Below the pieces are notes generated by a model. The model had not been told where the DNA came from. It did not search any database and saw nothing but the letters and a program-made list of their open reading frames with translations. Made by a program: the position numbers and the translations under genes. 64,000 bases of DNA from Nonomuraea polychroma (GTDB taxonomy: Bacteria; Actinomycetota; Actinomycetes; Streptosporangiales; Streptosporangiaceae), in contig NZ_SAUN01000001.1 in assembly GCF_004011505.1 (NCBI RefSeq), positions 3,224,001 to 3,288,000 of the forward strand, given 5' to 3'. Shown here one piece after another: positions 52,301 through 61,064 of the stretch; position 1 is the stretch's first letter, and each line of letters opens with the position of its first letter.

Positions 52301-55300
52301 GACCAGCGACCTGCTCGGTCTGGAGAAGTTCTACGCCTACACCGGCAAGAACACCGGCGCCGGCGGCACCGCGCTGGTCAACCCGTACGCCGGCAACGTG
52401 GTGTGGAACTACAACGCCTTCTCCAACCCCTCCCGCGGCGCGCAGACGTTCGTCCGGATGACCTACAACAGCCTGGACACCAGCGCCTCGTCCATGGGCT
52501 ACGGCTGGTCACTGCAGACCTCCACCTTGCAGCGCCTCGGCTCGCAACTGCACCGCCACCCACCCGGCCAGGACTGGCCCGAACAGGTACGGCTGACCGA
52601 CGGCGACGGCACCACCCACGTGTGGCTGCGCGACCCGCCCACCTGCACCGCCAACTGCGAGTACAAGCACCCGCGCGGCGTGCACCTGTACCTGCAGAAG
52701 ACCGGCTCGGCCGACCCGCTGCGGCAGTGGGTCTTCACCAAGCCCGACCGCACCCAGTTCTTCTTCGACGACGAGGGCTTCCAGTCGGCGATCGTGGACA
52801 AGAACGGCAACACCATGTCGTTCACCTACGAACGCCGCAAATCCAACAACAAGCCCACCAAATTCCTGCAGTACATCACCGACGCCGCCGGCCGCCGCAC
52901 CCTGACCTTCGACTACCACGAAAAGGGCCAGGACTACACCTACATCGACGACGCGAGCTGGCAGCCCGTCCAGGCCACCAAGCTGACCAACCCGCACATC
53001 ATCGACACCGTCGAGTCGATCACCGACATCGCCGGCCGCAAGGTCACCTTCGCCTACACCGACAAGGGCCTGATGGCCCGGATGATCGACGGCGCCGGCG
53101 ACGAACAGGCCAAGACGTTCGGCTTCCGCTACGACGCCACCCAGGGCAACAAGAACGTCAAACTCGTCACCATCACCGACCCCCGGGCACACGCGGAAAC
53201 CCCGGACAACCCCGAGCAGCGCGCCACCAAGCTGGACTACTACGACGCGACCGAAGACCCGGAAGATCTGTGGAAGGCCCAGACCCTCACCGACCGGCTG
53301 AACGGGGTCACCACCTTCGGGTACGTCGACCCGGACGGGCCGAGTGGTGCTGTGGTCCACGCAACGGTGACCGACCCGCTGGAGCACCAGACACGGTACG
53401 TACTGGACGCCTATGGCCGCCCCGATCTGATCACCAACGCCAACGGCGAGATCACCGACCTGGAGTGGGACGCCGACCACAACGTCACCACACTGATCGA
53501 GAAAGGCCGTCCCGACGCCGGTACCGAAGACGCCATCACGACCTGGAAGTACGACGACAAGACCGGCTACCCGCTGGAGATCAAGGACGCCGAGGCCAAC
53601 AAGAACGGCACCCCGCCCACCACACTGACGTACGCGGCTCCGGCCAACTTCAAGGGTTTCGTCGCTGACCTGGTCTCCAAGACCAGCCCGATGGGCAACA
53701 GGCCGGAAGCCGGCACCGACCCCAGGCACCACACGTGGCAGTTCGGCTACGACGACCACGGCAACCTGGAGACGGTCACCGATCCGCTCGGCGTCCTGAC
53801 CGCCGATCCGAGTGATTACACCACTACCTACACCTACGACGACGTCGGCCAGTTGGCCACGGCGGCCGATGCCAAGGGCAACACCACCGCCTACACCGAC
53901 TACCACCCGACCGGCTACCCGCAGAAGATCACCGACGCTCTCAACAACGCCACCACCACCGAATACGACGTGCGCGGCAACGTCCGGTCGGTCACCGACG
54001 CGCTGGGCAAGATCACCACCCAGACCTACGACATCTTCAAACGCCCGCTGGAGTCGAAGGTCCCCAAGGACCAGAACGCCTCCCCGCCGGTGCTCATCGT
54101 CACCCCGGCCCCCATCTACGACCGCAACGACAACGTGGTCAAGATGACCGCCCCCAACGGGGCCGTCTCCACCGCCGCCTACGACAACGCCGACCAGCTG
54201 ACCGCCTCGTTCCTACCCAAGGACACCGCCGACGCCCCAGAGCGCAAGGCCACCTTCACCTGGGACCTGGCCGGCAACCTGAAAACCCAGACCGAGCCCA
54301 AGGGACACCTGCCCGGCGCCGACCCGGCCCACTACACCACCACCTACGAATACGACCCGATCTACCAACTGACCGGCGTCATCACCACCGACGTCCCCGG
54401 CAGCCGCCAGAACAAGATCACCTACACGTATGACGACGTCGGCAACGTGCGGTACGTCATCGACCCGCGCAAGAACGCCACCGCCGACACCGCCGACTAC
54501 ACCGCCTTCTACACCTACGACCTCGACCACCGGGTCACCAAGGTCAAGGACGCCGCCGGATTCGAGACCGAGGTCCGCTACGACCTCGACGGCCGTGTCA
54601 TCGAGCAGGAGGACCAGGACGACAACATCGCTTACACCGACTACAACGAGCGCGACGAGGTCATCCGGACCCGCGTCCCGCACGCCGGCACCGCCGACGG
54701 CATCAAGTATGTCGTCACCGAGTTCGCCTACGACGAGGTCGGCAACCGTACCAAGGTCATCACTCCGCGTGGCGTGGAGACCACCGACGACCCGGCCGAC
54801 TTCATCGCCGAAACCGTCTACGACAAGCTCAACCGCCCGGCCGAGGAGATCTACCCCTACGACCCCGACGACCCGGTCTACAACACCCCTGACAAGGTCC
54901 TTTACTCCTACGACCCGGTCTCCCGGCTGAAGGAGATCTCCCACCCGCCCTCGCACGGGCAGAGCATCCGCAACGTCACGACGATGACCTACTGGGACAA
55001 CGGCTGGTCCAAGACCACCACCGACCCGTGGGACATCAAGACCACCTACGACTACAACGAGCTCGGCCTGCAGACCAACCGCACCGTCACCTCAGCGGGC
55101 GGCTCCAGCCAGCGCGCTTTGGACTGGTCGTACTACCCCGACGGCAAACTCAAGACGCACTCCGACGACGGCGCCCCGCTCGGCCTCGACGTCGTCCTCA
55201 ACGACAACTCCGACACCGGCCAGGTCACCACCACCGGCACCTGGACCCTCGGCACGGGCGGCAGCTCGGCCTCCAACATCGTCGGCCCGCAATCCACCGC

Positions 55301-58300
55301 TGAAGGCTTCGTCGGCTACGACTACGCCACCGCCCCCGCCGGCACCGGCCAGTCCGCCTTCACCTGGAACCTGACCACCCCCACCGACGGCACCTACAAG
55401 GTGCAGGTCCAGTACCCGACCGGCGCGACGGCCACCAACGCCAAGTACACGGTCAAGCACAAGGACGGCGAGGCCGGCGTCACCGTCGACCAGACCCAGA
55501 ACCCCGGCACCTGGGTCGAGCTGGGCAGCTACACCTTCACCGCCGGCACCGCACACAGCATCACCCTCACCGACAACGCCAACGGCACCGTCGCAGCCGA
55601 CGCGATCAAGCTGGTCCGCGACAACACCGGCGAGTCCGACACCGAGAAGAAGGACTTCACCTACACCTACGACCCCAACGCCAACCTCACCAAGATCGAG
55701 GACAAGTCCCCCACCGCCAAGATCGACGTGTGGGACGTCGCCTACACCAACCTCAACCAGATCGACACGATCAAGGAGTTCCTCGGCGGCGCGCTGAAGA
55801 ACACCACCAGCTACGCCTACAACGAAAACAGCGCCGTCACCACCCGCACCCACGACAAGACCATCGCCACCTACGGCTACGACGTCCGCGACCTGGTCAG
55901 CGAGGTCGTCAACAAGAAATCGGCCACCGACACCGCGCCGAAGACGACCCGCTACACCTACACCTCGCGCGGTGAACGCTTCACCGAGACCAAGGCCAAT
56001 GGCAACACCGTCGCCTACGACTACTTCCTGTCCGGCGTCCTGCGCCACTCCCTCGAGAAGAAGCCCAACGCCACCGTCGTCTCTGAGCACACCATCGGCT
56101 ACCAGGGCAACCTGCACCGCTCAAGCGACCACGCCAAGATCCAGAACGCCGACAACCCCGGCGCCTACCTCGACCACACCTATACCTACGCCTACGACCC
56201 GCGTGACCGGATCGCCAAAACCGTCAAGACGCCGACCGGCGGCGGCCCGATCGAGAACGAGATCTACTGGCACGACGCCAACAGCAATGTGTGGGAGGAG
56301 GAGGTGCTCGGCAAGAAGACCACCTTCGCCTACGACCGCAACCGCCTGATGACCTCCGTCACCAACGGAGCCACCACCACCTACACCTACGACCCCTACG
56401 GCCGGCTGCGCACCATCCAAAGCGGCGGCAAGAGCCAGGAGAAGTACACCTACGACGGCTTCGACCACGTCACCAAACACGAAAAGCTCGGCACCGACGG
56501 CGCCACGTCCACGGTGACCAGGTACACCTACGACCCGCTCGACCGCACCACCAGCAAAACCGAGAAGGAAGGCACCGCCAACGCCAAGACCACCACCTAC
56601 TCCTACCTCGGCCTCTCCGCAGAGGTCCTGGACGAGGAAGTGGCCGGCAAACTCACCAAGTCCTTCCAGTACACGCCGTGGGGCGAGCGACTGTCCCAGA
56701 TCAAGTTCAACGCCGACAACACCGAGGAATCCTCCTACTACGGCTACAACTCGCACACCGACGTCGAGCAGATCACCAAGGAGAACGGCGACACCCGCGC
56801 CACCTACGGCTACACCGCCTACGGCAAGAACGACGACAAACTCTTCACCGGCGTCGACAAACCCGACCCCATCGACCCCACCGCCAAAGAGGAGTACAAC
56901 CCCTACCGCTTCAACGCCAAGCGCTGGGACAACTCCACCGGCATGTACGACATGGGGTTCCGCAACTACAATCCCGGCCTCAACCGCTATCTCAACCTCG
57001 ACACCTACAACGGCGCCCTCGATAACCTGTCACTCGGCCTCGACCCCTGGACCGCCAACCGCTACTCCTTCACCGGCGGCAACCCCATCACCAACATCGA
57101 ACTCGACGGCCATCGTTCAGACCCCAAGGGAGCCGGGAACCCCGCACGTTCCGCTGAGAACGCCGCACCTGTCCAGGGGGAATCCATCCCGGTGAAGCTC
57201 GACTGCGCCGGATCGGACTCCGGCGCGTCTCAGGGGATGGGCTGCGGACCTCCTGAGCTGAACATAAATGCGTTCGAGAAAACCTTTGTCCTTTGGATGT
57301 GGAACTGGCGCAATGCAGTGGCCGGCGCGGCAGAATGTGCATCCGGGAAGAGCATGCTGGCCTGCTTGGAGGCCATGCAGGACGCGTTGTTCAAGAGGCG
57401 TATCGGAGTCCCGGATTCCACCGGTAAAGGTGCGACAAAGAAGTTCGACTGCCACAGCTTCGTGCCCGGCACCGAAGTGCTCATGGCCGATGGCACTCGT
57501 AAGCCCATTGAGGATGTAAAGGTCGGAGACGAGGTTCTGGCCACTGATCCGGAAACCGGGGAGACCAGAGCCGAACGCGTCACGGCAATCATGACCAGCA
57601 AGGGCGACAAAGATCTCGTCCAGATCAGCATCGACATCGACGGTGACAAGGGTGACGCCCGCGGCAGCATCATCGCCACCGATCACCACCCGTTCTGGGT
57701 GCCCATCCTGCGAAAGTGGGTCAAAGCCGACGAACTCCAGCCTGGCATGTGGCTCCGCACATCCGCAGGAACATACGTCCAGGTAGAGGCAATCCGCAAG
57801 TGGACCGCAATACAGCGCGTTCACAACATGACGGTCGAACGCCTCCACACGTACTATGTTCTGGCAGGCTCCGCGCCGGTACTCGTTCATAACTGCGATA
57901 TCGGAAGCATCATCGACGAGCTTCCAGGGCGCGGCAAGGACGATCCCACACTCGGGCAGGTCTTCAAGGAGACCGACGAGGGCAACCAGAAGATCGGAGC
58001 TCCGTTCAGGAGTGGCTACACTGACGACGCGGACGAAATTAACAAATACCTCCTGAAGTCTCCTTACATTGATAATCCGCCAAATGGGAAATTCGGGATA
58101 GTCAGTCACGTGGAAACAAAACTCGCATGGCGTATGAAGAACAAAAAGATAAAATCCATGAACGTTGCGATAAACCATAGGAAGGGCCCGTGCACAGGAG
58201 ACTTCTCGTGTTCAAGGGCGGTCGAGGCGATCCTTCCTGTAGGATCAACCCTGACGGTCTGGTTCAAGGACCCAGCAGGTAAAGTACACAAGACCGTACT

Positions 58301-58325
58301 CAGGGGAAAGGCGCCGACGGAATGA
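49353..58325 (+). CDS. Secreted RHS polymorphic toxin with Hint and DddA-like deaminase tip
   Basis: Exported protein of up to 2990 residues. Start GTG 49353/ATG 49356, or TTG 49437 with GGAGTGGAG before it; signal ends SPALA. Order: two DNRLRE-type modules (about 385-560 and 668-860), an Ig-like segment, many RHS YD repeats forming the cocoon, a golvesin C-terminal-like module near 1940-2090, the RHS core (YNPYRFNAKRWDNSTGMYDM, about 2515-2586), a Hint autoprotease (C2700 in DCHSFVPGTEV to VLVHN at 2847) and a 142-residue tip. The tip has HVE (H2919, E2921), then GPCTGDFSC (C2947, C2953) and AILPVGSTLTVW, matching DddA/SCP1.201-like cytidine deaminases. It likely deaminates DNA in competing cells. 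Tip codons are AT-richer. Confidence 0.9.
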   Translation: MMRVFLPRRSLSHPYPSALPGLSGVERALPQLPSDQLSESLLRRHRRHGRWRRAITMVIALAMLASLAPPSPALAQTTSAPAGPSLVSRFASWVSGAVAGTVAGTVAGWFTEDPKGEMRPAQEKITLPGRDGGPAPLKLEPVKEPGKRVKELTDQRTASSRTFELEDGRRQVEISPVRRHVRDESGTWQPVDTRVREHAEDGFTLAAERVGFVARFGERSDRLVRVGIGTAQATFGLPGEARTIKPEVDGAKVTYRGAFGEGVDLVYEVTASGVKESIVLARAPQGNPSYQFTVSMSGGLQAKANPDGSIGFVTPSGKGTVLTIPKPFMIDSADDAASPYGKRFSAAVTQTLGEQSTLTVIPDPGWLAAPERAWPVIIDPTVVIAPDGSTSSDAMIVSTSPTTNYDSDLRLSAGRSGTSVYRGLVQFNLTGAVPEGTTIDKAELGMYYDQTLAGSTGSVALEARRVTQPWAASTVTWSSINTAMGEVAATATFQAAQANIWHTYTITDLARAWVAGTTPNHGVMIKAANETVTAGGPQYAEGAWGAGFPENPMPKLTLTYGTPSVQLGRPLVVHATGAELAWKPYDGPGEVTEYQVHRSQDLSFIPSPATLVAPLDNQTTTYTDTSATPNTRVAYRVVAIRSAGEASTSGPVIVGLPNAGITVATLPPSADTTLTSCQPSTGHDKLGERANLSAGFGGTTFGTTRALLKFDTSVIPAGVQQASANLRIFQVAHRGLEPSYHFYPLTRSFDEATASWQQAASGVPWTKAGGDHETTSVGEGFWTSPTEPDFSSWWSPSGFDTLVQRWISDPSSNHGLLLRADSESTKACPTSGNGDSFTSSEAAEPEVRPWLVVYYYDPTLTYHAPATPSRMAGGEQRTIDVTITNTTSETWPAGSTRLGYFWKLPDGTDVTGGTQLFTPLPVDLEPRDTITVQAEVKAPALATGNLADAVSLVWDTQDTTTNNWKSASHHLPQLPQQIRLESPTSDLLGLEKFYAYTGKNTGAGGTALVNPYAGNVVWNYNAFSNPSRGAQTFVRMTYNSLDTSASSMGYGWSLQTSTLQRLGSQLHRHPPGQDWPEQVRLTDGDGTTHVWLRDPPTCTANCEYKHPRGVHLYLQKTGSADPLRQWVFTKPDRTQFFFDDEGFQSAIVDKNGNTMSFTYERRKSNNKPTKFLQYITDAAGRRTLTFDYHEKGQDYTYIDDASWQPVQATKLTNPHIIDTVESITDIAGRKVTFAYTDKGLMARMIDGAGDEQAKTFGFRYDATQGNKNVKLVTITDPRAHAETPDNPEQRATKLDYYDATEDPEDLWKAQTLTDRLNGVTTFGYVDPDGPSGAVVHATVTDPLEHQTRYVLDAYGRPDLITNANGEITDLEWDADHNVTTLIEKGRPDAGTEDAITTWKYDDKTGYPLEIKDAEANKNGTPPTTLTYAAPANFKGFVADLVSKTSPMGNRPEAGTDPRHHTWQFGYDDHGNLETVTDPLGVLTADPSDYTTTYTYDDVGQLATAADAKGNTTAYTDYHPTGYPQKITDALNNATTTEYDVRGNVRSVTDALGKITTQTYDIFKRPLESKVPKDQNASPPVLIVTPAPIYDRNDNVVKMTAPNGAVSTAAYDNADQLTASFLPKDTADAPERKATFTWDLAGNLKTQTEPKGHLPGADPAHYTTTYEYDPIYQLTGVITTDVPGSRQNKITYTYDDVGNVRYVIDPRKNATADTADYTAFYTYDLDHRVTKVKDAAGFETEVRYDLDGRVIEQEDQDDNIAYTDYNERDEVIRTRVPHAGTADGIKYVVTEFAYDEVGNRTKVITPRGVETTDDPADFIAETVYDKLNRPAEEIYPYDPDDPVYNTPDKVLYSYDPVSRLKEISHPPSHGQSIRNVTTMTYWDNGWSKTTTDPWDIKTTYDYNELGLQTNRTVTSAGGSSQRALDWSYYPDGKLKTHSDDGAPLGLDVVLNDNSDTGQVTTTGTWTLGTGGSSASNIVGPQSTAEGFVGYDYATAPAGTGQSAFTWNLTTPTDGTYKVQVQYPTGATATNAKYTVKHKDGEAGVTVDQTQNPGTWVELGSYTFTAGTAHSITLTDNANGTVAADAIKLVRDNTGESDTEKKDFTYTYDPNANLTKIEDKSPTAKIDVWDVAYTNLNQIDTIKEFLGGALKNTTSYAYNENSAVTTRTHDKTIATYGYDVRDLVSEVVNKKSATDTAPKTTRYTYTSRGERFTETKANGNTVAYDYFLSGVLRHSLEKKPNATVVSEHTIGYQGNLHRSSDHAKIQNADNPGAYLDHTYTYAYDPRDRIAKTVKTPTGGGPIENEIYWHDANSNVWEEEVLGKKTTFAYDRNRLMTSVTNGATTTYTYDPYGRLRTIQSGGKSQEKYTYDGFDHVTKHEKLGTDGATSTVTRYTYDPLDRTTSKTEKEGTANAKTTTYSYLGLSAEVLDEEVAGKLTKSFQYTPWGERLSQIKFNADNTEESSYYGYNSHTDVEQITKENGDTRATYGYTAYGKNDDKLFTGVDKPDPIDPTAKEEYNPYRFNAKRWDNSTGMYDMGFRNYNPGLNRYLNLDTYNGALDNLSLGLDPWTANRYSFTGGNPITNIELDGHRSDPKGAGNPARSAENAAPVQGESIPVKLDCAGSDSGASQGMGCGPPELNINAFEKTFVLWMWNWRNAVAGAAECASGKSMLACLEAMQDALFKRRIGVPDSTGKGATKKFDCHSFVPGTEVLMADGTRKPIEDVKVGDEVLATDPETGETRAERVTAIMTSKGDKDLVQISIDIDGDKGDARGSIIATDHHPFWVPILRKWVKADELQPGMWLRTSAGTYVQVEAIRKWTAIQRVHNMTVERLHTYYVLAGSAPVLVHNCDIGSIIDELPGRGKDDPTLGQVFKETDEGNQKIGAPFRSGYTDDADEINKYLLKSPYIDNPPNGKFGIVSHVETKLAWRMKNKKIKSMNVAINHRKGPCTGDFSCSRAVEAILPVGSTLTVWFKDPAGKVHKTVLRGKAPTE

Positions 58326-58564
58326 GCCGCCTCATGCCGACGGCAGGGCTGCCGGTCACCGCGTAATCGCAGGCCTGACATTCTCCAGATGACATAGCCG
58401 GAGCTCCTGGTGGGTGGGCGGATCTTCACACCTACACCCTTCTGCCGGGAGCTCTGTGTGCTGTTCTAACGTCGGTCGGTTTCTCGTGCTCAACTCTGCA
58501 CTGCGACGAGTGGGCCATGCTGCTGTCAACCCGATCCCTGATACGTGGCCATGCTTCAGACAAG

Positions 58565-58690
58565 GCCGAGACGACGGTCTGCATGGTGAACATCCGGGTC
58601 ATCGTCCACCTGACGCGATCCTCTGGACCTCCGCCTCCCTGCCGGGCAAGACCCACGACCTTTCCGCGGCCCGGATCCGGGTAACGCCCG
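58565..58690 (+). pseudogene. IS5-like transposase fragment
   Basis: A short DDE transposase piece, readable with two frame changes: HGVNIRVI then AILWTSASLPGKTHDLSAAR, the core strand-turn of DDE_Tnp_4-type IS5 transposases. Nothing before or after matches. It sits between the toxin and immunity genes, a trace of insertion at the variable end of the RHS gene. Confidence 0.6.
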
Positions 58691-58809
58691 GAAGGAAGCC
58701 GGAGTCTGCTGGTAAAATCCTGGCGTATCCTGCACAACGCCATCTCTCTTCTGCAAAACCACAGAATCACTCAACACGAAAGACTCAACGACAACGGAAG
58801 TGATAGGTC

Positions 58810-59370
58810 ATGATTCTCAGTGTATTGTTCAATAATGAGGTGCACTATAGTGAAAGCTGGGACGCGACGTCTCGGCTCATCACCGAAGCGATGGAGAGCC
58901 TGCGCGGAGAAGAACAAGAGGCCGACGGCGCCTTTTATCCCGGAGATGACGCCTGGTTCCGACTTGCCGAACGGGGGGACAGCGATGAAGCCCCGGTGGC
59001 GAAAAGTTACTTGCGCGTCGCGATCAACCGACACACTGGTTACGGAGCTGCGGTCTGGTTCGTCAACCAAGAATTTCCCAAAGGGGGAGAGATTTACGAG
59101 TCAGTTTGGATATCCGATAATTCCGAACCCCCTGACTTTGACCCGCGCGTTGTGTCGGACCCTCACTATCCATTGTTCCATGACCCGACCAGCACGCTTC
59201 CGATTCCCCGGATCCGCACCGTGGTGGAAGAATTCTGCCGTGTGGGCACAGGAGAGCGGCCCGAGTGCATCAGTTGGGTTGCCGGCGAAATGAACGGGCA
59301 ACGTTTCGACCGTCCACCCATTACCGAGTTCGTCGAAGACCCGGAAATTGATTGGGATAGCCTTAGGTAG
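58810..59370 (+). CDS. Imm1-like immunity protein
   Basis: Acidic cytoplasmic protein of 186 residues encoded 484 bp after the deaminase toxin. SYLRVAINRHTGYGAAVWFV resembles the core strand pair of the Imm1 immunity family, which is known to partner deaminase toxins, and the ends are rich in Asp/Glu (FVEDPEIDWDSLR), suiting a binder of a basic DNA-acting enzyme. ATG 58810 follows GGAAGTGATAGG. Lower GC than neighbours, like the toxin tip. Function inferred from position and resemblance. Confidence 0.75.
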   Translation: MILSVLFNNEVHYSESWDATSRLITEAMESLRGEEQEADGAFYPGDDAWFRLAERGDSDEAPVAKSYLRVAINRHTGYGAAVWFVNQEFPKGGEIYESVWISDNSEPPDFDPRVVSDPHYPLFHDPTSTLPIPRIRTVVEEFCRVGTGERPECISWVAGEMNGQRFDRPPITEFVEDPEIDWDSLR

Positions 59371-59989
59371 CTCGTGAGGACGCATCCTGCTGGAGCACGT
59401 TATGTAGGTGTCTGCTGCCGGCTGCGCGACATGGGTTCATGCCAAAAGGATGAGACATCCCAATGAGGAGCAGTCAGGGGCCCATGCTCGGCGGTCGGCC
59501 AAGGACAGCATCCAGCCGGGCATGGTGTCGCTCGTACCCATTCCTCTCGACAAACTGGCTGTTCGCGATTGACCGGGCCAGTGCTGTCGGATAATCATGG
59601 TTGGGGATCGCGAGGGATCACCATGTGCCGCCCACTGAGATGATCATCCGAAGTGAGGAGCACTCGTGGTGGTGGATCATGTCCTCGCTAAAGAGGCACG
59701 GCCACGTTGGATTCTCATCGAGGGGTGGCCCTGGCCGGTGACGACCCTGCTGCCTCGCTCTTTCGCGCTCGGGCAGAACAGCCGTTGTCGCTTGTCAGGG
59801 AGAAGGGCTCTGCGGCGGATTTCGTGACCTCGTTGCGCACCGTGACGAGGAGGAGAAGCACAGGCGGATCATGATCATGATCGCGATTAGGTAACCGGCC
59901 GTGCATGGGTGCGGCCGCTATGTAGAAGATCGTTCGACCAAGAACGTGATCGTCTACAAGCGGGCGGCTGGGAGCCCATTGTGCAGTAC
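59371..59989. other. Intergenic, decayed sequence
   Basis: About 620 bp without a convincing gene. Short protein-like stretches occur but none can be assigned. Composition is lower in GC, consistent with degraded accessory DNA between immunity gene and transposase remnant. Confidence 0.5.
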
Positions 59990-60700
59990 GCCGGAGCAGG
60001 AACGGGAGCCTGCTGCGTCCATCTGTTCCTGCCGCAGTTGAAGAACCTGCAGGTCGAACGAGTCGTCGCCGACGCTGACAGCCTGCGGATCACCGCGCGA
60101 ACCCGCACGGCTCATGCATCATGTCCGGGCTGTGGAACAGAATCGTCTCGGGTACATGCTCGCTATGAACGTCTTGTCCACGATGGCGTGGTCGGTGGCC
60201 GGCCCGTGGTGATCTGCCTGGCCGTACGGGGCGGTACATCTGCGTGAATTCCGCGTGCGGAACCAAGACGTTCACCGAACAGGTGCCAGGGCTGACCTTG
60301 CCGTACCGGCGGCCCAGCGTGTAACTGCTGGACATGCTGGAGAACATCGCGCTGGCGCTGGCCGGCCGGGCTGGCGCCCGCCTTGCTGGACTGCTGCGGA
60401 TCGTTGTCTACCCGACCACGCTGATAAGGCTGATCCGAGCGCTCCCCGAACCCGAGCTCACCCCGGCTCCTGAGGTTGTCGAGGTTGATGATTTCGCGCT
60501 TCGCAGTCGGGCCGCTACGGGACGGTCATCGTGGAATGGGCACCGGGAAGGTGATCGACGTGCTGGACGGCGGCGACGCGGAGCCGTTCAAACGCTGGCT
60601 GACCGACCACCCTGGAGCCCGTGTGGTGTGCCTAGACAGGGCCGGAGCGTATGCGCTGGCGGTCCATGAAGGCGCACCTGACACCATCGAATGCGACGAC
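59990..60700 (+). pseudogene. ISL3 family transposase pseudogene
   Basis: The N-terminal and central parts of an ISL3 transposase are spread over several frames: LFLPQLKNLQVERVVADADS and the zinc-finger CPGCGTESSRVHARYERL; then RYICVNSACGTKTFTEQVPG in a second frame, followed by a stop before LLDMLENIALALAGRAGARL; then LIRALPEPE; then RWLTDHPGARVVCLDRAGAY. At least three frameshifts and one stop. The catalytic C-terminus is missing; the sequence runs into a CPBP protease fragment near 60700. Confidence 0.88.
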
Positions 60701-60986
60701 GAGCCTGCCGTGGCCGTGGTTCCTGCCAGCGTTCCTGGTCGGCATCGTGGCCCTGGCCGTCCTGTACGGCGAGATGCGAGTGCGTACCGGCTCCATCTGG
60801 CCCGGCGTGGCCCTGCACACGGTGAGCAACGCGATCTCGACGCCCCTCCTGCTCCACGGCCACCTGCGCCTCGAGGGCCATGCTGACGTGTGGGTCGGGA
60901 TCGCGCCCCACGCGATCGCCTCGATGGTGATCTTCGGCGGTCTCGGCTTCCACCTCTATCGCCGCCGCATTGCCGAGCGACCTTGA
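60700..60986 (+). pseudogene. CPBP intramembrane protease, C-terminal fragment
   Basis: Reading LPWPWFLPAFLVGIVALAVL, YGEMRVRTGSIWPGVALHTV and SNAISTPLLLHGHL, this is the last third of a CPBP (CAAX protease-like) membrane protein including the final HxxxN motif. The EExxxR motif and earlier helices are absent, replaced by transposase sequence; the gene was cut by the insertion and is dead. Confidence 0.8.
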
Positions 60987-60993
60987 ATAATGC

Positions 60994-61006
60994 TAAAGAA
61001 ACTTTA
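60994..61006. promoter_or_regulatory. Dyad upstream of the polysaccharide lyase
   Basis: TAAAG-AAA-CTTTA is a perfect short dyad 58 bp before the lyase start, near a possible TTTACT/TGATAC promoter pair. AAAGnnnCTTT-like elements precede carbohydrate-active enzyme genes in actinomycetes, from memory. Candidate operator. Confidence 0.4.
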
Positions 61007-61064
61007 CTGAGGGTTGTAGGGCTGTGATACTCGCCGACCAGAACCCCCCGAGAAAGAGGATCAC

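Noticed and set aside
52509..53906. Long minus-strand frames inside the RHS gene (also 55092-56117)
   Set aside because: Repetitive Gly/Val shadows of YD repeats; no ribosome site or family.
59715..59906. Small minus-strand gene after the immunity gene
   Set aside because: No ribosome site, no recognisable family, and neighbouring sequence is decayed.
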